Notes under the pieces: model-generated | Databases searched by the model: none | Seen by the model: only the letters and a program-made list of their open reading frames with translations | Told to the model about the DNA's origin: nothing | Assembly: GCF_003287935.1 (NCBI RefSeq) | Contig: NZ_CP030287.1 | Span: 4,058,267 to 4,122,266, forward strand | Direction: 5' to 3' | DNA length: 64,000 nt | From: Streptomyces sp. ICC1 | GTDB taxonomy: Bacteria > Actinomycetota > Actinomycetes > Streptomycetales > Streptomycetaceae | Translations under genes and position numbers: made by a program | Part shown: in pieces, positions 59,067 through 64,000 of the stretch | How positions within the stretch are numbered: position 1 is the first letter of the stretch | Layout of the letters: each line of letters begins with the position of its first letter

Positions 59067-59914
59067 CCGCTCCGGCCCTGGGCGAGCCCCTCGCTGTCGC
59101 CGGCCCGGGCGACCGCGCGGACGCGGAGCGGGTGCGCGCCGAACTGCGCCGGCACGGCAGCGTGCTGGTGTACGGCCGCCTCGCGGACTGGCGCCCCGGT
59201 GACGAGCGGGCGCCCGCGCTGCGCGCCGTACTGGGCCGGGACTGGGCGCGCTTCGAGGACATCGAGCACCCCGACATCCGCAGCCGGTACGCGGCTTCGC
59301 GGCTGCTGCTCAAGCACGCGGCCGCCGGCGCGCTGTCCGCCGACGCCGCCGACCTGGAGCTGGCCTACGGCCCCACCGGGCGCCCCTCCCTGCGCGGCTG
59401 CGACCAGATCGACATCAGCCTGAGCCACACCGGCGAGCTGCTCGTCGTCGCGCTGACCAGCCGCGGGCTGATCGGTGTGGACGCCGAACGGGCCACCCGT
59501 CGGCTCTACCGGCCGGGCCTGGACCGGCACATCTGCACCCCGCAGGAGCGCAGGGACCTCGCGGCCCTCGCCGAGGCGGACCGCAACCGGAACCTGGTGC
59601 GCCTGTGGACGCTCAAGGAGGCGTACAGCAAGGCGATCGGGCAGGGCATGCAGTTCCGCTTCACCGAGTTCGGCTTCGGCCGGGGCGGCGGCGGGCGGAT
59701 CCGGGTGCTGAGCCCGGACGGCACGCCGGGGGAGGGGGACGAGTGGTCCTTCCGCACCTACGCGCTGGTCAGCGGGGGCGTGGACTTCACCGTGAGCGCC
59801 GCCGTGTACGACGCCGGATTCCCCGGCGCGCCGGACACCGAGGTGACCTCGATGCTCGACGCCGAGGCGGTCGAGGCGATCCACGAGGCCCTCGCCGAGG
59901 CGGCGGCCGCCTGA
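59063..59914 (+). CDS. 4'-Phosphopantetheinyl transferase (Sfp type)
   Basis: A 283-residue enzyme that converts apo-carriers to holo form using CoA. Motifs: P1-like RPSLRGCDQIDISLSHTGEL, P2 with the Mg-binding GVDAERATR, and P3 RLWTLKEAYSKAIGQGM. Length is typical of Sfp. GTG start overlapping the ACP stop. A MITE lies 23 bp past its stop, between it and the convergent AfsA-like gene. Confidence 0.93.
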   Translation: MTAPALGEPLAVAGPGDRADAERVRAELRRHGSVLVYGRLADWRPGDERAPALRAVLGRDWARFEDIEHPDIRSRYAASRLLLKHAAAGALSADAADLELAYGPTGRPSLRGCDQIDISLSHTGELLVVALTSRGLIGVDAERATRRLYRPGLDRHICTPQERRDLAALAEADRNRNLVRLWTLKEAYSKAIGQGMQFRFTEFGFGRGGGGRIRVLSPDGTPGEGDEWSFRTYALVSGGVDFTVSAAVYDAGFPGAPDTEVTSMLDAEAVEAIHEALAEAAAA

Positions 59915-59937
59915 GCGCGCGGGAGCGGCGGGCCGCC

Positions 59938-60126
59938 TAGTGCTGTGACCGGAAAGGTTCACCGGGTCGCGGCGCCCGGCACGGCACCTCGCCGCGTTGT
60001 CGGACCACCGAAGTACGTCCAGTACAAGCGGCGGCCCTCCGCCCGGGGGCCCCTCCCAGCGGTAGCTGGGGGAGAGGCACCGCACCGGACACCGCGCCCC
60101 GGCAAACCTTCCCGGCCACAGCACTA
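59938..60126. repeat. MITE copy 2 (185 bp, TA-flanked)
   Basis: Starts TAGTGCTGTGACCGGAAAGG and ends CCTTCCCGGCCACAGCACTA. Terminal repeats match for about 30 bp with few changes; a TA flanks each side, as expected for IS630/Tc1-type insertion. The interior holds the CCTCCCAGCGGTAGCTGGGG stem. It fills the gap between convergent genes, and its right-hand CTA forms the stop codon of the AfsA-like gene on the other strand. Confidence 0.88.
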
Positions 60127-61212
60127 GTGGTCCTCCACCACCTTGGTGACGGCCTCCAGCACGGTGCGGCCCGCCTGGGTCAGGGTGAGGGTGACCGGGG
60201 CCCGGCGCCGGCCCTGGCCGTCGTGCTCCAGTACTCCCGACACCGCCGCGCAGCGCATCGCCAGGTCCGGCTCCGCGTAGCCGCGGAAATGGACCCGCAG
60301 GGAAGCGAGCGCACAGCGCGCCGGTGCCAGCTGATGGGTGCCGAGGGCCGCCAGGAGCGAGGCCTGGCGCAGCGTCTCCAGCAGGACCAGGGCGGCCACG
60401 TGGCCGTCGCCCGCACCCTGGGCCGAGGGCCACAGCGGGGGTACGGACACGCCCACCGAGAGCCTGCCGTGCGAGGGCCGCGAGGCGCCGTGGAGCATGA
60501 CGTTGGCCGGGTCGGAGCGTCCCACGTCGGCCGGGTCCACCAGGGTGCCCGGGTCGGCGGCGGGCGTCCCGCCCGGCCGGCCCGTCCCGCCCGCGGCGGC
60601 GAAGGCCGTGGCGCGGCTCTGCTCGCGGTGGCTGCGGCGCAGCACGGGCGGCAGGAACACCACGTTGGCCGATCCGGTCCCGCACCGGACGTCGTCGATC
60701 TCCAGGGCGGTGCGGAAGTCCAGGGCGCGCGGCACCCCGCCGATCATCTTGTCGGGGGTCACCACCAGGGTCGCGGTCAGCCGCGCGGGTCCGGGCCGGG
60801 TCCGCCAGGCGGCCAGGTCGGGGACGTCGATGCCGAACCGGTAGAAGATGCCGGTGCGGTTGGCCGGGACGCCGAAGTGGCACTGGCCGATGAACTCGCC
60901 CACCTCGCGGACCATCTCGGAGGCCGCCTGGATGTCGTGGAACCGTCCGGGGCCGTCGTTGAGGAGCGGGTGGTCGCGGGGGAGGTCGGCGGCGAGCGCG
61001 AACTCCTCCGAGGCGTCCTCCACCGGGGACAGCCCGTGGTGCTCCCAGGTGCGGGGGCGGTGGACCAGGTGGCGGGTGGTGGCGCCGGGCGCGGAGCGCC
61101 GGACGGGTGCGTCCCGGTCCGGGGGGATGTCCCAGTCGGCGACCGAGGAACGGCCGACGACCGGGGAACGTCCGGCCGCGGCCTCCCAGTCGGCGAGTGC
61201 GGTACCGCTCAT
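60124..61212 (-). CDS. AfsA-like hotdog protein (A-factor biosynthesis family)
   Basis: A 362-residue protein with two AfsA-type hotdog repeats. First repeat: RHLVHRPRTWEHHGLSPVED, LPRDHPLLNDGPGRFHDIQA, EMVREVGEFIGQCHFGVPAN. Second: PAGNVMLHG-like DPANVMLHGASRPSHGRL and AALVLLETLRQASLLAALGT. AfsA enzymes condense a beta-ketoacyl carrier with dihydroxyacetone phosphate to start butyrolactone signal synthesis. The divergence from ScbA/AfsA is substantial, so the substrate may differ. ATG 61212. Confidence 0.82.
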   Translation of the reverse strand: MSGTALADWEAAAGRSPVVGRSSVADWDIPPDRDAPVRRSAPGATTRHLVHRPRTWEHHGLSPVEDASEEFALAADLPRDHPLLNDGPGRFHDIQAASEMVREVGEFIGQCHFGVPANRTGIFYRFGIDVPDLAAWRTRPGPARLTATLVVTPDKMIGGVPRALDFRTALEIDDVRCGTGSANVVFLPPVLRRSHREQSRATAFAAAGGTGRPGGTPAADPGTLVDPADVGRSDPANVMLHGASRPSHGRLSVGVSVPPLWPSAQGAGDGHVAALVLLETLRQASLLAALGTHQLAPARCALASLRVHFRGYAEPDLAMRCAAVSGVLEHDGQGRRRAPVTLTLTQAGRTVLEAVTKVVEDH

Positions 61213-61323
61213 GCTGACCCACCCCCGTCCCGGCCGCCTCCCGTTGAGGCTCCCGGGTGCTCACACTGCCGGGAGGCGGGAGGGGCGGCCAGCGGACAGC
61301 GGTGGCAGCTTCCTGTGTGTCAG

Positions 61324-62403
61324 TTAGTACTGCTCGTACTTGGGGCCCTGGCCCGGGGAGCCGTCGCGGCCGGAGTCGCCGCCGGCCCCCTCGTCGAGCA
61401 TGCCGGACATGGCCACGTTGAAGCCCGCCTGGAACCGGCTGGTGGACTCCACCTCGGCCATGATCTGCGAGATGTGGCGGCGGGCGGTCCGGACCGACAT
61501 GCCCAGGCGCCGGGCGACGAGCTCGTCCTTGTGCCCCTCCGCCATCAGCTTGACGATGGACAGCTTGAGCTCGTCGTTGATGGTGGTGATCTCCTCCATC
61601 CCCGGGATGAAGGGGGCGGCCCCGGCCCACAGGTGGTCGTACACCTTGCAGAGGAAGGCGACCAGGGTGGGTTCGCGGACCACCACGGCGCCGGGTATCC
61701 GGTCCTTGACGTGCTGTTCCGGCAGGAAGACGATCTCGCGGTCGTAGATGACCATGCGGTCGATCATCTGGTCGGTGGTGCGGACCTCGGCGCCCGCGCC
61801 GGTGACGGACCGGACGTAGGAGGTGGTGGCCAGGTCGCTGCGGACGGTGTGCTGGTAGAGCTGCTTGAGCCGCAGCCCCTTGTCCAGCCGTCCCAGGGAC
61901 TGGGGGAGGGCCTGCTCCAGCATCTCGGAGCTGCGGGGCCCGCCGGGCTGGGCGGTCAGGATCTCGAAGCGGCAGCGCGAGCCGTAGTCGTCGAGCATGG
62001 ACTGCAGGGCCTTGATGTCCGCGATGACGTCGAAGGCCTCGGCCTCGTTGCGCCGGCGGCGGCTCTCGAAGTACGCGGGCAGCAGCGCGAGCATGTCCGT
62101 CCGCACCTCGCTGACGGACTGCTGCAGTTCGCGGATGTCGTTCTCGGCGGGGGCGACCAGGTCCACCACGGCGGCGCCCGGGCTGATGGGCACCAGGGCA
62201 TCGGGCTCGCCGGGCATCGGGCGCAACAGGTGCAGCCGCCGCAGGGTCTCCTCTATGAGTGTGGCGTGGTCGGCGCTGACCCCCAGTTCCTCGGCCACGT
62301 CCGCCCGCACGTAGCGGCCGCGGAGAACCGCGTACCGATATGCGGACGCACTCGTATCGTCCAGCTTGGCGAAACCTGCCCCAGTGAGGGCATTTTCGGG
62401 CAT
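61324..62403 (-). CDS. LuxR-type regulator with TrmB-like N-terminus
   Basis: A 359-residue regulator: N-terminal winged-helix segment (GRYVRADVAEELGVSADHAT), coiled region (ENDIRELQQSVSEVRTDMLA), a central phospholipase-D-like effector fold as in TrmB-linked proteins (LRLKQLYQHTVRSDLATTSY), and a C-terminal helix-turn-helix (LMAEGHKDELVARRLGMSVR, TARRHISQIMAEV). Common in streptomycete metabolite clusters. ATG 62403; divergent from a small peptide gene. Confidence 0.85.
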   Translation of the reverse strand: MPENALTGAGFAKLDDTSASAYRYAVLRGRYVRADVAEELGVSADHATLIEETLRRLHLLRPMPGEPDALVPISPGAAVVDLVAPAENDIRELQQSVSEVRTDMLALLPAYFESRRRRNEAEAFDVIADIKALQSMLDDYGSRCRFEILTAQPGGPRSSEMLEQALPQSLGRLDKGLRLKQLYQHTVRSDLATTSYVRSVTGAGAEVRTTDQMIDRMVIYDREIVFLPEQHVKDRIPGAVVVREPTLVAFLCKVYDHLWAGAAPFIPGMEEITTINDELKLSIVKLMAEGHKDELVARRLGMSVRTARRHISQIMAEVESTSRFQAGFNVAMSGMLDEGAGGDSGRDGSPGQGPKYEQY

Positions 62404-62540
62404 CTCGCTTTTCTCCCCCCGGTTGCGAGAACAAGTTGCCAGGCAACTTTACGACAGCGGGGAAGGGTTGGGTCCGCAATTGAAACTCGGCAGACTAATT
62501 GACGTAACCACAACGGGCCTTACCAAACTTGGGGGTAAGT

Positions 62541-62711
62541 ATGAACGGCCTTGGTCTTCGAAACATGGCAGCGACTCTTCTGATCGCGTTCGGCGTCGCG
62601 GTGTCCGTGGGGGCGGGCTCCGTGCAGGCGATCACCACCGGGCCGGCGGTGAGCGCCGCCGTCGTGTCGGCCCCGCCGGTTCTGGTCCCGCTGGACGAGC
62701 GCTGGGGCTGA
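62541..62711 (+). CDS. Small secreted peptide (56 aa)
   Basis: ATG 62541 with GGGGGTAAG 5 bp upstream. Signal peptide LRNMAATLLIAFGVAVSVGA, cleavage expected near VQA (residue 30), leaving ITTGPAVSAAVVSAPPVLVP and a LDERWG tail. It is followed by a strong terminator, so it is a single-gene unit. Divergent from the LuxR-type gene, whose effector it may be; that is inference. Confidence 0.6.
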   Translation: MNGLGLRNMAATLLIAFGVAVSVGAGSVQAITTGPAVSAAVVSAPPVLVPLDERWG

Positions 62712-62733
62712 CGTTCCGCTTGACCCGTGCCGA

Positions 62734-62769
62734 GAGCAGGCCCGCCACACTGGCGGGCCTGCTCTTTTT
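62734..62769 (+). terminator. Rho-independent terminator
   Basis: GAGCAGGCCCGCCA and TGGCGGGCCTGCTC are perfect 14-bp arms around a 3-base loop, followed by TTTTT. Ends the small peptide gene. Confidence 0.95.
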
Positions 62770-62871
62770 CACATCCCGGAAGGTGCCTTAAGTCGTTCAC
62801 AAGCGGTGGGTGGAACTCTCTGGGTGTGGGTCCTCCGCTCCCGGTTCCCCCGACCGGTCGAGTCGCCCATT

Positions 62872-62914
62872 AGCCCCGCCCTCGGAACCCCAAGTTCGAG
62901 TGGCGGGGCTTTTT
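62872..62914 (+). terminator. Second Rho-independent terminator
   Basis: AGCCCCGCC and GGCGGGGCT arms with a 21-base loop, then TTTTT. It faces the convergent LuxR-type gene. What it terminates on the + strand is unclear, since no gene lies between it and the first terminator. Confidence 0.8.
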
Positions 62915-62970
62915 CTTGCCCGTTTTCGCGCGGGCGATAAGCTCCCGAATGCATTCCGGTGTTCCGGCCG

Positions 62971-64000
<1,030 letters not shown>

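Noticed and set aside
58874..62479. Very long open frame on the - strand (about 1200 codons)
   Set aside because: It is a GC-driven shadow running antisense to the carrier, PPTase and across the AfsA-like and LuxR genes; no family motifs, and the true genes in other frames show clear domains.

Overview
High-GC DNA whose codon use, gene families (AfsR/SARP and LAL regulators, an AfsA-type hotdog protein, Tad/Flp pilus genes, many TetR regulators) and frequent GTG starts point to a Streptomyces or close streptomycete chromosome. About 40 kb is ordinary compact coding DNA; the middle is a worn accessory island.

Layout. (1) 1-8.8 kb: a Tad/Flp pilus locus on the + strand, entered inside the TadZ/CpaE-like gene: TadE-like genes, TadA ATPase, TadB, TadC, a two-component system, the Flp pilin, a TadG-like pseudopilin, a lipoprotein and a secreted OmpA-C-like protein. 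It ends at a strong bidirectional hairpin facing a secreted collagen-like protein with a C-terminal SH3 domain. (2) 10.4-15.9 kb: two TetR regulators with clear palindromic operators (one divergent from an NTF2-fold protein, one from a 14-TM DHA2 exporter), a DUF1992 protein and an SGNH hydrolase. (3) 16.0-41.4 kb: an accessory island bounded by tRNA-fMet and tRNA-Ala (both - strand). It holds remnants of IS3, IS5, IS630, ISL3 and other transposases, one intact ISL3 element with 34-bp ends, MITE-like repeats with IS630-type ends, two integrase remnants, chimeric ORFs, genes broken by single in-frame stops (SMI1/KNR4, VOC), and some intact genes (GNAT, TetR, PAS-PP2C phosphatase, DUF998 protein, orphan response regulator, secreted beta-helix protein). 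(4) 41.6-52.2 kb: HTH protein, Ser/Thr kinase whose frame runs through an aldo/keto reductase remnant into an OmpR-type regulator, its histidine kinase, a MacB/FtsX-type ABC exporter, and a LAL regulator. (5) 52.3-64 kb: a compact specialised-metabolism-like cassette: SARP/AfsR regulator divergent from fatty acyl-AMP ligase, acyl-CoA dehydrogenase, acyl carrier protein and phosphopantetheinyl transferase, then (opposite strand) an AfsA-like hotdog protein and a LuxR-type regulator, a divergent 56-residue secreted peptide, and a second LuxR-type regulator cut by the window end.

How the genes work together (inference): the pilus operon carries its own two-component control; the 43.7-49.3 kb genes form a sensor-exporter module; the last 12 kb look like a system that activates a fatty acid as acyl-AMP, loads it on a dedicated carrier, desaturates or otherwise oxidises it, and is embedded in several regulators and an AfsA-type signalling protein. 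The last module is the best candidate here for an undescribed pathway. The island is notable for element-driven gene fusions and for a perfect 60-bp palindrome made by two transposon ends meeting head to head.
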